A DNA stretch of 64,000 bases from Chloroflexi bacterium AL-N1 (GTDB taxonomy: Bacteria; Chloroflexota; Chloroflexia; Chloroflexales; Roseiflexaceae): the NCBI GenBank assembly GCA_013122435.1, contig WYDT01000020.1, forward strand, positions 1 through 64,000, given 5' to 3'. The notes under the pieces were generated by a model, which saw only the letters and a list, made by a program, of their open reading frames with translations, was not told the DNA's origin and made no database searches. Positions 36,252-44,808 of the stretch are shown one piece after another (position 1 is the first letter of the stretch; each line of letters opens with the position of its first letter). The position numbers were made by a program, and so were the translations under genes.

Positions 36252-36887
36252 GTGAATAAAAATAATTTACCTCTAAATAGCGTATCCATCTCTGAAGGAG
36301 ATCTATCCTCTGAGGTTTTAGTTTTAGCAAAAACTAAAGGCCTAGTAGCATGGGATATTGAGACGTCTGGTCTTAATTGGGAGAAAAATCAAATTGGTAC
36401 ATGTCAAATTTATTTGCCTGATACAAGGGTGTACATTGTAAGTGTGACTCATCATTATCCTAGTAACCTTATTAATCTCTTGTCAGATCGTAATGTATGT
36501 AAAATATTCCATCATGCTATATTCGATTTGCGGTTTATGATATATAAATGGATGGTCGAACCAAAGAATATTGTTTGTACAAAAATTGCGTCTAAAATAT
36601 TGGATCCTTTTAAAGAAAAACATGGCTTAAAGAATATACTTTGGGACTATACTAGAGTTGAAATTGATAAGAGTCAACAACTATCAAACTGGGTTAGCCC
36701 TCATTTAAGTCAAGATCAGATTGCTTATGCAGTAAATGATGTAATACATTTGCCACGTTTGTTTGATGTGTTAAAAACGAAGTTAGAATCTAATGGAAGA
36801 TGGCCACTAGCTTCGGATAGTTTTACGTATCTTCCTACGAGAGCAGTGCTTGACATACTTGGTACTAGCGATGTATTTCTTTACTAA
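36252..36887 (+). CDS. RNase D-like 3'-5' exonuclease (DEDDy)
   Basis: The DEDD exonuclease motifs are present: Exo I WDIETSGL (D35, E37), Exo II HHAIFDLRFM, and Exo III YAVNDVIHLPRLFD with the Tyr-x3-Asp of the DEDDy group. Members trim RNA or DNA 3' ends. The usual HRDC domain of RNase D is absent; at 211 residues only the catalytic domain is kept. I chose GTG 36252 with AGGG upstream; ATG 36219 would overlap the preceding gene. It pairs with the membrane protein before it. Confidence 0.8.
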   Translation: MNKNNLPLNSVSISEGDLSSEVLVLAKTKGLVAWDIETSGLNWEKNQIGTCQIYLPDTRVYIVSVTHHYPSNLINLLSDRNVCKIFHHAIFDLRFMIYKWMVEPKNIVCTKIASKILDPFKEKHGLKNILWDYTRVEIDKSQQLSNWVSPHLSQDQIAYAVNDVIHLPRLFDVLKTKLESNGRWPLASDSFTYLPTRAVLDILGTSDVFLY

Positions 36888-37218
36888 TAAATTTTGCAAT
36901 AAGTATTACTTTTGTGATTAGAATAATTTGAGAATTACTGTTTGAAGATTGTTTGTGCCTCAGTGCCTCCAATAAATAATATATCTTCTCGTACCAAACA
37001 TTTCCTATGTGGTGACTGCTTGTGACAATCTTCTTAATCTACAGATAACAAATAAGCATACCAATTCAGCGCATATTACTCTAATCCTAACAGTTGCAAG
37101 CAATGCACAATTAGCCTACAATGAAGTCATACTTGCAAAATCTCGTTATTCGTTAGAATGATCGAATCAGGTGATGAGCATGTTTAGTGCAGATACTTTG
37201 ACATTTCAGGAGTTTATA
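36888..37218. other. AT-rich intergenic region
   Basis: About 330 bp without a supportable gene. It ends in the promoter region of the nucleotidyltransferase. I see no terminal repeats that would mark the edges of a mobile element. Confidence 0.4.
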
Positions 37219-37809
37219 ATGCGTGAATCGCTACCATTAGCAACCATCCAGAATGCGATTCTAGAATATTTACGTGGTCGTGACGATGTAGTGGTTTTTG
37301 GAGCACAGGCGGTTAATGCGTATGTTTCTGAGCCACGTATGACCCAAGATATTGATCTGCTTTCAACGCGTGCTTCATCATTGGCCCAAGAGTTACGAGC
37401 GTTTTTGAGTGAGCAGTTTAGAATTGCAGTGTGCATACGGGAGGTTGGTGAGGGTCGAGGTTATCGATTATATCAGTTTCAGAAGGAAGGTAATCGCCAT
37501 CTTGTCGATCTTCGATCTGTGGAGAATCTTCCACACGCCCATCGAATTGAACAAGTGCTGGTCATGGCTCCGGCAGAACTCATTGCAAGCAAAGTAATTT
37601 CGTATTATCAGCGCCGTGGTAAACCTAAATCAGGTACCGATTGGCGCGACATTGCGTTGCTCTTATTAACTTTTCCTGACCTCAAGAATGAGTCTGGTAT
37701 GGTAACTGCTTGTCTGCAAAATGCTGGTGCAAATGATCAAATTATGGTTTCTTGGAAAGAGATGGTTGCCATGGACATTGCAGCCGAAGATGATGAGGAC
37801 GAGTTCTAA
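37219..37809 (+). CDS. AbiEii-like nucleotidyltransferase-fold protein
   Basis: The nucleotidyltransferase motif is visible as VVVFGAQAVNAYVSEPRMTQ then DIDLLS, matching the GG/GA-x-A...R-x-T-x-D-I-D-L pattern of AbiEii/DUF1814 proteins. A later KVISYYQRRGKPKSGTDWRD fits the family's second conserved block. AbiEii-type toxins modify tRNA or other targets; here no AbiEi antitoxin gene is seen on either side. ATG 37219 is preceded by AGGAG with 7 bases between, which is better than the three upstream ATG/GTG codons. The C-terminus is highly acidic (AAEDDEDEF). Confidence 0.7.
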   Translation: MRESLPLATIQNAILEYLRGRDDVVVFGAQAVNAYVSEPRMTQDIDLLSTRASSLAQELRAFLSEQFRIAVCIREVGEGRGYRLYQFQKEGNRHLVDLRSVENLPHAHRIEQVLVMAPAELIASKVISYYQRRGKPKSGTDWRDIALLLLTFPDLKNESGMVTACLQNAGANDQIMVSWKEMVAMDIAAEDDEDEF

Positions 37810-37856
37810 ACATCCCACAGTTTGTAAAGCAAGATCGTTCATGTAAACACCTCTTA

Positions 37857-38279
37857 CTACAACCCCACCAAACCAGCCAGCACCGCCAGCAACACACATA
37901 ATGGCGAGTAGAACTGCGTATCCATACGCGCAAATGTCGTTTGGCGAACACGTTTGAAGAAGCCCACGTAGCGAAAGTCGCCAATGGCACGCAGCGCAAA
38001 GACCATCGCCAAGGACCACACGCCGAGTCGCGGAATCCAACTGGGAAGCATGATGCTCAGGATGTCTGCCCTGAGCAGTACTAAAAGACTTGCTACCAGT
38101 AGCGCCATAGCCACTGCCAGCGTCGCCAGAGGTGATGGCGTGAACAGGCGCTGGTCACCAGGTTCAACTGTAGGAATAGCCGCACTGATGCCCCAGCGCC
38201 CGCCAAATGCCCAGAAGACATGGAGTCCACTCAGTAACAACAGCACCGTTGCAAGAAGGACCGCGATCAGACTAGCCAT
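37857..38279 (-). CDS. DUF3995 family membrane protein
   Basis: The 140-residue product has four membrane segments and the family pattern LLSGLHVFWAFGGRWGISAA near the N-terminus with VFALRAIGDFRYVGFFKRVR and TTFARMDTQFYSPLC near the C-terminus. DUF3995 has no known function. I chose ATG 38279, so the gene starts 1 bp after the upstream gene's stop and is coupled to it. Confidence 0.88.
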   Translation of the reverse strand: MASLIAVLLATVLLLLSGLHVFWAFGGRWGISAAIPTVEPGDQRLFTPSPLATLAVAMALLVASLLVLLRADILSIMLPSWIPRLGVWSLAMVFALRAIGDFRYVGFFKRVRQTTFARMDTQFYSPLCVLLAVLAGLVGL

Positions 38280-38280
38280 A

Positions 38281-38667
38281 CTATGCCTCTTCAGTTGTTT
38301 GTGTAGGATCAACTCGCCCTAATAGCGCTAACAAGATGACGGTACTCAAAGCGATCCAGCCAAAACTGGGCTTTCCTTTACTTAACATAAAATTGCCAAT
38401 AGCAGGATATCCATACACAAATGCAGACATACCAACAATCCAGTTTCTGGCAAAGCTAGAACGCATGTTGGCTGCTGCAATGAGCAGGAGTCCTCCCGCA
38501 ATCCAGCTTACTGAGCCAATTTGATAGGTGGCGCGCACAAAGGTGATGTGCTCAGGTGGGTGTATTTCGAGTTCGCACAACAATGCATCGCCCAAAATGC
38601 CATGGTACAGCGCGGTTATGATGGCCAGGGTTCCTGAAGTACGTAGCGCAAGATTTTGTTTCATCAT
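38281..38667 (-). CDS. Hypothetical membrane protein in a TetR-controlled operon
   Basis: The 128-residue product has four membrane segments (about 9-28, 50-70, 76-95 and 102-120). IVGMSAFVYGYPAIGNFMLS and SFGWIALSTVILLAL are typical inner-membrane segments, but I do not recognise the family. It is cotranscribed with the DUF3995 gene and divergent from a TetR regulator, with two operator-like palindromes in between. Confidence 0.75.
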   Translation of the reverse strand: MMKQNLALRTSGTLAIITALYHGILGDALLCELEIHPPEHITFVRATYQIGSVSWIAGGLLLIAAANMRSSFARNWIVGMSAFVYGYPAIGNFMLSKGKPSFGWIALSTVILLALLGRVDPTQTTEEA

Positions 38668-38697
38668 ATAGAACCTGCTTTCAAGAGGAAGAAATTA

Positions 38698-38717
38698 ACC
38701 ATACACTACTGTATGGT
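38698..38717. promoter_or_regulatory. TetR operator, proximal copy
   Basis: ACCATACACTACTGTATGGT is an inverted repeat (ACCATACA-CTAC-TGTATGGT). It lies 31 bp upstream of the membrane-protein ATG, so it should control that operon. Confidence 0.75.
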
Positions 38718-38746
38718 TTTATCATAGCGCAGTGGAGTTGTTTTGT

Positions 38747-38765
38747 CAATACACTACTGTATGGT
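38747..38765. promoter_or_regulatory. TetR operator, distal copy
   Basis: CAATACACTACTGTATGGT repeats the first operator with one changed arm. It ends 3 bp before the TetR start codon, a position fit for autorepression. The two copies are separated by 29 bp, or 49 bp from start to start. Confidence 0.75.
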
Positions 38766-38768
38766 AGA

Positions 38769-39317
38769 ATGAGCGACATGGATAGACTATCAAAAGAACA
38801 GTGGCTTGATCATGGTCTAGCGCAGTTGGCTCAGTCGGGTTTTACGGTGCTCAAAGCCGATAAGCTGGCCAAATCGCTGGGTGTCTCGCGTGGGAGTTTT
38901 TACTGGCACTTCAAAGATATTGCCGATTTCCACGCGGCAGTCCTCGAACGATGGCGTGAGGTGGCGGTGAATGCCGTCATCATTGATATTGAACAGCAGG
39001 ACCTGCCAGCAGAGGTGAAGCTGCGGCGGTTGATCAACATTGCAGTTGGGCGTACAGGTGCCTTAGAACAGGCTATGCGTGCCTGGGCCTTTAGTGATTC
39101 GGTGGTCAATGAGACAGTCGCCACGATTGATGCACAGCGACTAGCTTACATTCAAACACTTTTACAGGCTCTAGGATTGAATGAAGCGACAGCCATTACA
39201 CGATCTTACGTCATCTATTGTAGCTACCTGGGACGCAGGTTATTGAGTCATCCCCTATTAGCGGAGCAACAGGCTGCACTGATTGAGGAGTTGATTGATA
39301 TGGCAGTTATAGCGTAA
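38769..39317 (+). CDS. TetR-family transcriptional regulator
   Basis: The N-terminal helix-turn-helix is VLKADKLAKSLGVSRGSFYW then HFKDIADFHAAVLERW, the classic TetR pattern. The ligand domain has no recognisable specificity. It is 182 residues long. The start ATG 38769 overlaps the operator region closely; ATG 38778 is an alternative. It probably represses itself and the divergent DUF3995 operon. Confidence 0.88.
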   Translation: MSDMDRLSKEQWLDHGLAQLAQSGFTVLKADKLAKSLGVSRGSFYWHFKDIADFHAAVLERWREVAVNAVIIDIEQQDLPAEVKLRRLINIAVGRTGALEQAMRAWAFSDSVVNETVATIDAQRLAYIQTLLQALGLNEATAITRSYVIYCSYLGRRLLSHPLLAEQQAALIEELIDMAVIA

Positions 39318-39500
39318 TAGCAGTTGTTGAGACCGTTTCATAAAAGTGATGTAGATGCATGCTGACGATATACACCTGTTATGGATGGCTTTTACCGTGC
39401 CGATACGATGGGAAACTCTCGATTGATCAGATGATTTATCTGTAGTTTGCTGCAATCAACGCTCTACGAAGCAACAGAAATTTCGGCTATCGCCTCGTAT

Positions 39501-39896
39501 TTACGTAGCTTGGTTACCTGCCGACAACAATATTGTATTATCATCAGGATCGTTAATCATGGCGAAATAGGTTTGTATTGGTGTCTCATAAGGAGCAAAA
39601 TGTCCCTCATATCCAAAATCAACAAGCTCTTGATATTTTGCATCCACTGCTTCGCGACTTTCCAGATAGAATTCGAGAACAATTCGATATCCTCCTGCTG
39701 GAATAGATTTGGTGGGGTCCTACATATGATTGAGTTGCTTGGTATGAAGGAAAAAAGTTACTCCGTTCATTTGGATTTCAACATGCTGTTTGTTTTCACT
39801 GCTTTCTGGAATTGCAACTCCAAGCCGTCGATAGAACTCAACAGATCTGGTCATGTCTTCGACAATCACACCAACCATGTACAGATTTAGTGACAT
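39501..39896 (-). pseudogene. VOC-family (glyoxalase-fold) protein with in-frame UAG
   Basis: Reading from ATG 39896 to TAA 39501 gives 131 codons with one internal TAG at 39722-39720. Before it, MVGVIVEDMTRSVEFYRRLG and VEIQMNGVTFFLHTKQ; after it, DPTKSIPAGGYRIVLEFYLE and YFAMINDPDDNTILLS. Both halves are clean VOC-family sequence, so only this codon interrupts the gene. The lost residue may be Trp (a W-D-P motif is common in relatives I recall, not verified). Function as a small-molecule binding or resistance protein is only a family guess. Confidence 0.7.
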
Positions 39897-40178
39897 AATT
39901 ACTCCTTTGATGAAAGCTATGTAAAAACTACTCCTTGTTTGTATGGATGCAGTTTTTGCTTAAGCCGTCTGACCAGTGAATCTACGATGATCAGTGCGGA
40001 ATGTACCAACGTGTTCTGCTTTCGAGTCCTATTGGAGCCTATCTTAGCATATGCAGAGGTTGCTGCGATAGAAATACCCACTGTCAAATTTTCCTCATTT
40101 CCCCGCTGATGTAGCGTTTGACTACTCTCGTGTGTCTTACTAAGTAACAATTGATAAAAACAACAGAGGAGCTATCGT

Positions 40179-40679
40179 TTGGATGTTGTTTCACACAGGG
40201 CCCAAGCTGATCGTGCTGAGGTGCTAAGCGACTGGTTTGAGGCATATCACAGGCAGGTGTTTCGCTACCTGCTGCGCCTGGTTGCGGATCACGAGACGGC
40301 GGCAGATCTGCTGCAAGACACGTTTCTGCGTGCACTGGTGACCCTTAATCCTGCCCAACTGCCGTCGCACCCATCGGCGTAGCTGTATCGCATTGCGACG
40401 AATCTGGCATTGAACACGTTGCGACGGCGGCGACGCTGGCGTTGGCTGCCCTTTCAAAACGACGCAGTGGTCGCTGGTTTTGAGGGAACGGTGGTGCAGA
40501 CGCAGCTGATCCGTGATTGCCTGTCGCAGTTGCGACCCAAAGAAGCTGAGGCACTGCTGCTCTATGAGTACGTCGGTCTTACTTCGGTCGAAATTGCCGC
40601 ACTGATTGGTGAAAAGCCATCAACGGTACGCGTGCGTTTGTCGCGGGCAAGTGTACGATTCTGTCGTCTGTATGATTAG
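40179..40679 (+). pseudogene. ECF sigma factor with in-frame UAG at the conserved Trp of region 2
   Basis: The frame from TTG 40179 (behind AGAGGAG) to TAG 40679 has one internal TAG at 40380-40382. Region 2 reads YHRQVFRYLLRLVADHETAA then DLLQDTFLRAL, then HPSA-(UAG)-LYRIATNLALNTLRRR, where sigma-70 members carry W in the A-W-L-Y-R-I-A motif. Region 4 is intact (CLSQLRPKEAEALLLYEYVG, TSVEIAALIGEKPSTVRVRL). TGG-to-TAG is one transition. The anti-sigma/LCP gene follows 11 bp later and also has one UAG. Confidence 0.75.
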
Positions 40680-40690
40680 GAGTCACAACA

Positions 40691-41848
40691 ATGAATTGCA
40701 ATGATGTACAGCAATATCTGGCGGTTCATGCAGAGCTATCGTGGGTGCAGGAACGGGAAGTACAAGATCACCTCTGCGAATGTGTGGTATGCAATGCTCA
40801 TTGGCATGCTATCAGCCGCACGCGCCAAGCCCTGCGCTCACTCCCAACACCTGCTGCCCAACCCAATGACCATGCACTCTCTGCAATTCGGCTCGCTCTA
40901 CGACAGCGTTTCGGTCCATCGAGACGTCGCTTGGGAATGGTAGGCGGTGTTTTTGCCAGCCTTACCTTTATAGGGGTGTTGCTGCTCATGCTGTGGTTTG
41001 TACAGCCAGAATAGGCAACTGTGCGACCAGTTGTCCCCGATAACATTGAGCCAGTGGCAAAGGTCGTTCCGACCTCTGAGCTGCCAGATGTGCCTCTGGA
41101 TGATGTTATGACGGTGTTGGTGCTGGGGCGTGACGAAGGTGGCCGTACTGACAGTGTGATGTTGGTTCGCTTTGATCGTCGCAATGAGCATGTAACGATT
41201 GTGTCACTGCCCCGTTCGCTTTGGGTGACCTATCCCAATGGGGAGGCTGGTCGGTTAGGTGAGGCATATCTTGTCAGCGGTGATCAGGGTGGCGTGTTTG
41301 CGAAGGCCACCGTCAGCAAGCTGCTCGATACTCCGGTTGATTACTTTACCGTGCTTGATTTTGTGACTTTTGAAGAGGTTGTTGATCTGGTCGGCGGTGT
41401 GACAATAGATGTCCCCACAGTTATTGATGATCCACGCTATCCGACCTCAAATAATGGTATTACACACCTCCATTTTGACGCAGGTCCGCAGCATATGGAT
41501 GGAAAAAGAGCGTTGATGTATGTTCGGACGCGTCACGCTGACGATGAATTCCAGCGCAATCTACGCCAACAACAGGTAATCAAAGCATTGTTCGAGCGCC
41601 TACAGCAGCAACCCTTGCCTCAACAGCTTGTACGAGTGAACGACTATATCGATATGCTCAAAGGGAACGTGCAGACCGATATGCCACAGGATGTGATGCT
41701 AGATGTAGGAAAGGCAGCGCTGGTGCTACAGAGCGATGATATACAATTCTATACTGTGGATACAACGATGCTTGTGGGATTGGAACCACCAGCTACCTTT
41801 GAGTTGAAACCAGATGCCTTGGATGCACTGATGCAGCAATTTCCATAA
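40691..41848 (+). pseudogene. Anti-sigma zinc-finger and LytR-CpsA-Psr fusion with in-frame UAG
   Basis: One frame from ATG 40691 to TAA 41848 (386 codons) has a single TAG at 41012-41014, just after the membrane segment. The N-terminal part has the zf-HC2 pattern (VQDHLCECVVCNAHW); then a membrane segment (VFASLTFIGVLLLMLWFV); then an outer LCP domain with LVLGRDEGGRTDSVMLVRFD, VSLPRSLWV, and YVRTRHADDEFQRNLRQQQV. LCP enzymes attach glycopolymers to the wall or cell surface. Fused to an anti-sigma domain it would link surface glycan transfer to sigma release. As read, the UAG would separate the membrane part from the LCP part. Confidence 0.7.
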
Positions 41849-41976
41849 CGTGACGCTTTTGTTACACCCGTCCCTTTTTCGAGGATACTCCCGCTGCTAT
41901 GCTGTACAGGTAGTACGGTGGGTTATGCTAAGGAGGATGATATGTAGCGAAGTTACAGCATCTAGAGCAAGGGAAT

Positions 41977-43059
41977 ATGTTCATGGTTCATATATCAAAG
42001 CGGATGACTCGACTCTGCTCCTACACCACTCGAAAAACGCTTTTCAGTATCAAATATTCGCTTTCTCTTGTGTTTGCCGTTGGTTTGGTTGTTAGTTGTA
42101 TACCATCACTGGTGTTTGCACAGGGCGGTAATCAACCAGATACACGCCCTGTCGATCAACAACCCGGCTATACCACTTCCCCCGATGCCTCACCTGAGTC
42201 AGCACCATCGTCCATTGCTTCAGGTTGGCAAGCATCGCTTCAAGATGTCATCGCGAATCCCGATCAGTTGATGCAGCCTGTCTTAGGTACGGTGGAAAGC
42301 ACCTCCAATATAGTAGGAAACGTCACGCAACTCGCAAATGCTCAACTCGATGTTACGCTGAACAGTGCCGATGATCTCGCACGTCTGGTGTATGATGGGT
42401 ATACGTTTTATGACTCCGGCTATGCTGGGCCAGATGATACAGTAGGACCTATATCGATTGTGCCGGTAACGGTTCGCAGTTCAAGCGATCCGACGGCGCC
42501 AGGCGAGCGTATGTGGTTGGTGACTTTATCAGGGACTGAATTGGTTGGAGATCAGGCAACTGGTGTCCAGGAGGTTATCCTTGCTGGTTTAGCTGGTGAT
42601 ACTGCTTATCAAGATGCGGTTGTAGCGGCGATCTCGGATGCGGTACCAACCGGAGAAAAAATCATTCTAGCAGGACATAGCCTGGGAGGATTGGTAGCGC
42701 AGCAATTAGCTCAGGATTCGTTGTTCAATGGTGGCTATGATATTCGCAATGTGGTGGTTTTTGGTACGCCTGCTATCCGTGATATGCCACGTGAGGGTGT
42801 GGTGCGGCGCTTAGCGACAGACGGTGATCCGATTACCTATCTCGGTGTACAATTGGGTATTGGAGCCCATTTTGAGGATGCAGCCGAAGCGTGTGATATT
42901 GCTCAATATGCAATATCCGGTCTAGGCAATAGTCATTTGTGTGGATACATCAATAGTGTTGCATGGAATAACTATGATGTATGTGGCATTGAAGGTGGTG
43001 ATGCCATTATTGATGTGAATGATGGTCAGCGTATATTTTATGAAGCGGTGCGCGATTAA
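41977..43059 (+). CDS. Secreted lipase-like alpha/beta hydrolase
   Basis: After a signal peptide (YSLSLVFAVGLVVSCIPS, cut after VFA) and a Ser/Pro-rich linker, the product has the lipase nucleophile elbow IILAGHSLGGLVAQQLAQ (Ser of G-H-S-L-G) and VVVFGTPAIRD, where class 3 lipases have their Asp. The oxyanion region WLVTLSGTEL is also present. It probably hydrolyses esters outside the cell. AAGGGA precedes ATG 41977; ATG 42004 is an alternative start. Confidence 0.82.
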   Translation: MFMVHISKRMTRLCSYTTRKTLFSIKYSLSLVFAVGLVVSCIPSLVFAQGGNQPDTRPVDQQPGYTTSPDASPESAPSSIASGWQASLQDVIANPDQLMQPVLGTVESTSNIVGNVTQLANAQLDVTLNSADDLARLVYDGYTFYDSGYAGPDDTVGPISIVPVTVRSSSDPTAPGERMWLVTLSGTELVGDQATGVQEVILAGLAGDTAYQDAVVAAISDAVPTGEKIILAGHSLGGLVAQQLAQDSLFNGGYDIRNVVVFGTPAIRDMPREGVVRRLATDGDPITYLGVQLGIGAHFEDAAEACDIAQYAISGLGNSHLCGYINSVAWNNYDVCGIEGGDAIIDVNDGQRIFYEAVRD

Positions 43060-43079
43060 GTGAAAAGATACAATTTGGT

Positions 43080-43107
43080 GAGCTAGCCCACAACTCTGGG
43101 CTAGCTC
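43080..43107. terminator. Bidirectional terminator
   Basis: GAGCTAGCCCA pairs with TGGGCTAGCTC around CAACTC. It lies between the convergent lipase and SDR genes. Confidence 0.75.
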
Positions 43108-43124
43108 ATTATGAGGGCAGATAT

Positions 43125-44087
43125 TTAGCTCACCATCTCACGTGATCGGCGTAGAATGGTGTACTCAACACCGGTGAGTCGTTCCGATACTTCCCACAAT
43201 TTTTTAGCATCGGCTTCGTTGTACGCCGCACGCGCTGCCCGATGACGTGTTGGGTAGCCACGCATTTGCAAGAAGCCATCAGGTCCGAAATGCTCACCCC
43301 CTTTTACGCCTGGCACAGTGGCCGCATAGAGTTGTGGCAGGGCGCCTTGTGCCTGACTCTGGGCCACAGAAGGCATCATCACACCGTAGGTAAATCGCTC
43401 TAGCTTTGATCCGGTCGCGTTGGCGGTGTTGATCTGTAGGTGTGTTGAAGAGAAGCCGGGGTGGGTAACAACGCTGATGGTGTCGAAGCCAGCCTGCTCG
43501 AGACGGCGCTGCAATTCAAAGGTGAACAACACATTGGCAAGTTTGCTCTGGGAGTAGACCAGATAACGAGAGTATGACCTGGTATGTTGGAGATCGTTGA
43601 AGTTGATTTTGCCCATGTACTGTGCGCTACTGCTAATGTTGACGATACGGCTAGCAGGAGTCTGTGTAATCGTTTCGATGAGCAATCCCGTTAAAGCGAA
43701 GTGCCCCAAATGATTGATGCCAAACTGTGCCTCAAAGCCATCGACTGTTTCCTGGCGTGGAGGGGCCATGATTCCGGCATTATTGATCAACATGTCAAGA
43801 CGATTGTAGCGGTCTGTAAAAGTCTTGGCGAACTGTCGAACTGAGGTAAGGCTTCCGAGATCAAGTTGCATGACCTCGACTGATGCGTCAGGGAATTGGG
43901 CCCGTACGTGTTGTCGTGCTTCGTTGCCTTTGGCAAGGCTACGACAGGCCATGATGACTTGAGCACCCTTGCCTGCCAGCGCCAGCGCAGTTTCGTAGCC
44001 GAGGCCGCTGTTGGCCCCGGTGATAAGGACAATTTTACCAGTTTGATCGGGTATGTCGTTCACCGTCCATTTGTGATGGGTCGTCAT
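43125..44087 (-). CDS. Short-chain dehydrogenase/reductase
   Basis: NAD(P)-binding TGANSGLGYETALALAGKGA, the NNAGIM motif, Ser in VNISSSAQYMG and YLVYSQSKLANV (Y-x3-K) are all present. Length (320) and spacing match the retinol-dehydrogenase/oxidoreductase-like SDRs. The substrate is unknown. AGGAG precedes ATG 44087. A TetR gene lies just upstream and operator-like sites flank it. Confidence 0.9.
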   Translation of the reverse strand: MTTHHKWTVNDIPDQTGKIVLITGANSGLGYETALALAGKGAQVIMACRSLAKGNEARQHVRAQFPDASVEVMQLDLGSLTSVRQFAKTFTDRYNRLDMLINNAGIMAPPRQETVDGFEAQFGINHLGHFALTGLLIETITQTPASRIVNISSSAQYMGKINFNDLQHTRSYSRYLVYSQSKLANVLFTFELQRRLEQAGFDTISVVTHPGFSSTHLQINTANATGSKLERFTYGVMMPSVAQSQAQGALPQLYAATVPGVKGGEHFGPDGFLQMRGYPTRHRAARAAYNEADAKKLWEVSERLTGVEYTILRRSREMVS

Positions 44088-44108
44088 GCTTGTTTCTCCT
44101 GAAATTTT

Positions 44109-44126
44109 ATCGAACGTTCATTTGAT
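44109..44126. promoter_or_regulatory. Operator-like site upstream of the SDR
   Basis: ATCGAACGTTCATTTGAT is an imperfect palindrome sharing TCGAAYGTTCATTYG with the site at 44740. It lies between the SDR start and the TetR stop and is a likely binding site of that TetR. Confidence 0.65.
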
Positions 44127-44142
44127 ATTGCAAACAAAAAAA

Positions 44143-44727
44143 TTATCTACGGATAGCGTCCCAACAAACATCAACAACCTGTTCAACGGTTTCGTCGGTT
44201 AGCTCAAGCGCTCCGGTAGTATGTTTACGTGCAATAGAACTGGCTACATCGAGCGTAAATGTTTCCATCAAAGCGTCTGGTAGGTTTTTGATGATCTGTT
44301 CGTGAGAGGCGCGCTCGATCAATGTGGTAAGACGTTGTAGATAGCTGCCTAATTCTTCGTGAATCATCGTCGTATTGTAGGGTGAACGGTCAAACTGCTC
44401 AATAAAGGCAGCCTCATGTGGTCGTGCAATCAGGTAGCGTATGACGTTCCTGATCATACAGCGCATCTGTTCCCGTAGTGGGATGGTCTCATTGAGATCT
44501 GCCAGAATTGCGCGCATAAGCCCGATTTTGATGCTTTTGTACAACTCCACGATGAGTTCGTCTTTGCCTGCAAAGTAGTGATAGATCGTGGCCGCGCTAA
44601 TGTTGGCTTCCTTTGCCACCTTCGACATCGATGTGCCATGAAACCCTTGCTCTGCAATGAGGTTGAGCGCAGCGCGTAAAACGAGGGCCTTGGTATCTTT
44701 GGTTATCGGGCTTAGGTGTTTCTGCAT
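44143..44727 (-). CDS. TetR-family transcriptional regulator
   Basis: The helix-turn-helix is GTSMSKVAKEANISAATIYH then YFAGKDELIVELYKSIK, classic TetR. The C-terminal ligand domain is typical in length (194 in total). Its own gene is preceded by an operator-like site (44740-44756) and the SDR gene by a second one, which fits control of itself and the SDR. Confidence 0.9.
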   Translation of the reverse strand: MQKHLSPITKDTKALVLRAALNLIAEQGFHGTSMSKVAKEANISAATIYHYFAGKDELIVELYKSIKIGLMRAILADLNETIPLREQMRCMIRNVIRYLIARPHEAAFIEQFDRSPYNTTMIHEELGSYLQRLTTLIERASHEQIIKNLPDALMETFTLDVASSIARKHTTGALELTDETVEQVVDVCWDAIRR

Positions 44728-44739
44728 AATTATGTTTCT

Positions 44740-44756
44740 ATCGAATGTTCATTCGG
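44740..44756. promoter_or_regulatory. Operator-like site upstream of tetR
   Basis: ATCGAATGTTCATTCGG contains CGAATG-TT-CATTCG, a 14-bp palindrome, 13 bp upstream of the TetR start. It matches the 44109 site at 13 of its first 15 positions. Confidence 0.65.
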
Positions 44757-44808
44757 GAAAATTGTACCAGCAAAAATGTGATGTGTCAAGTGGTTGTTTC
44801 AAGACTTG

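Noticed and set aside
35280..37218. Transposon or integrated phage around the AT-rich island
   Set aside because: No transposase, integrase, terminal inverted repeats or target duplications were found by eye.
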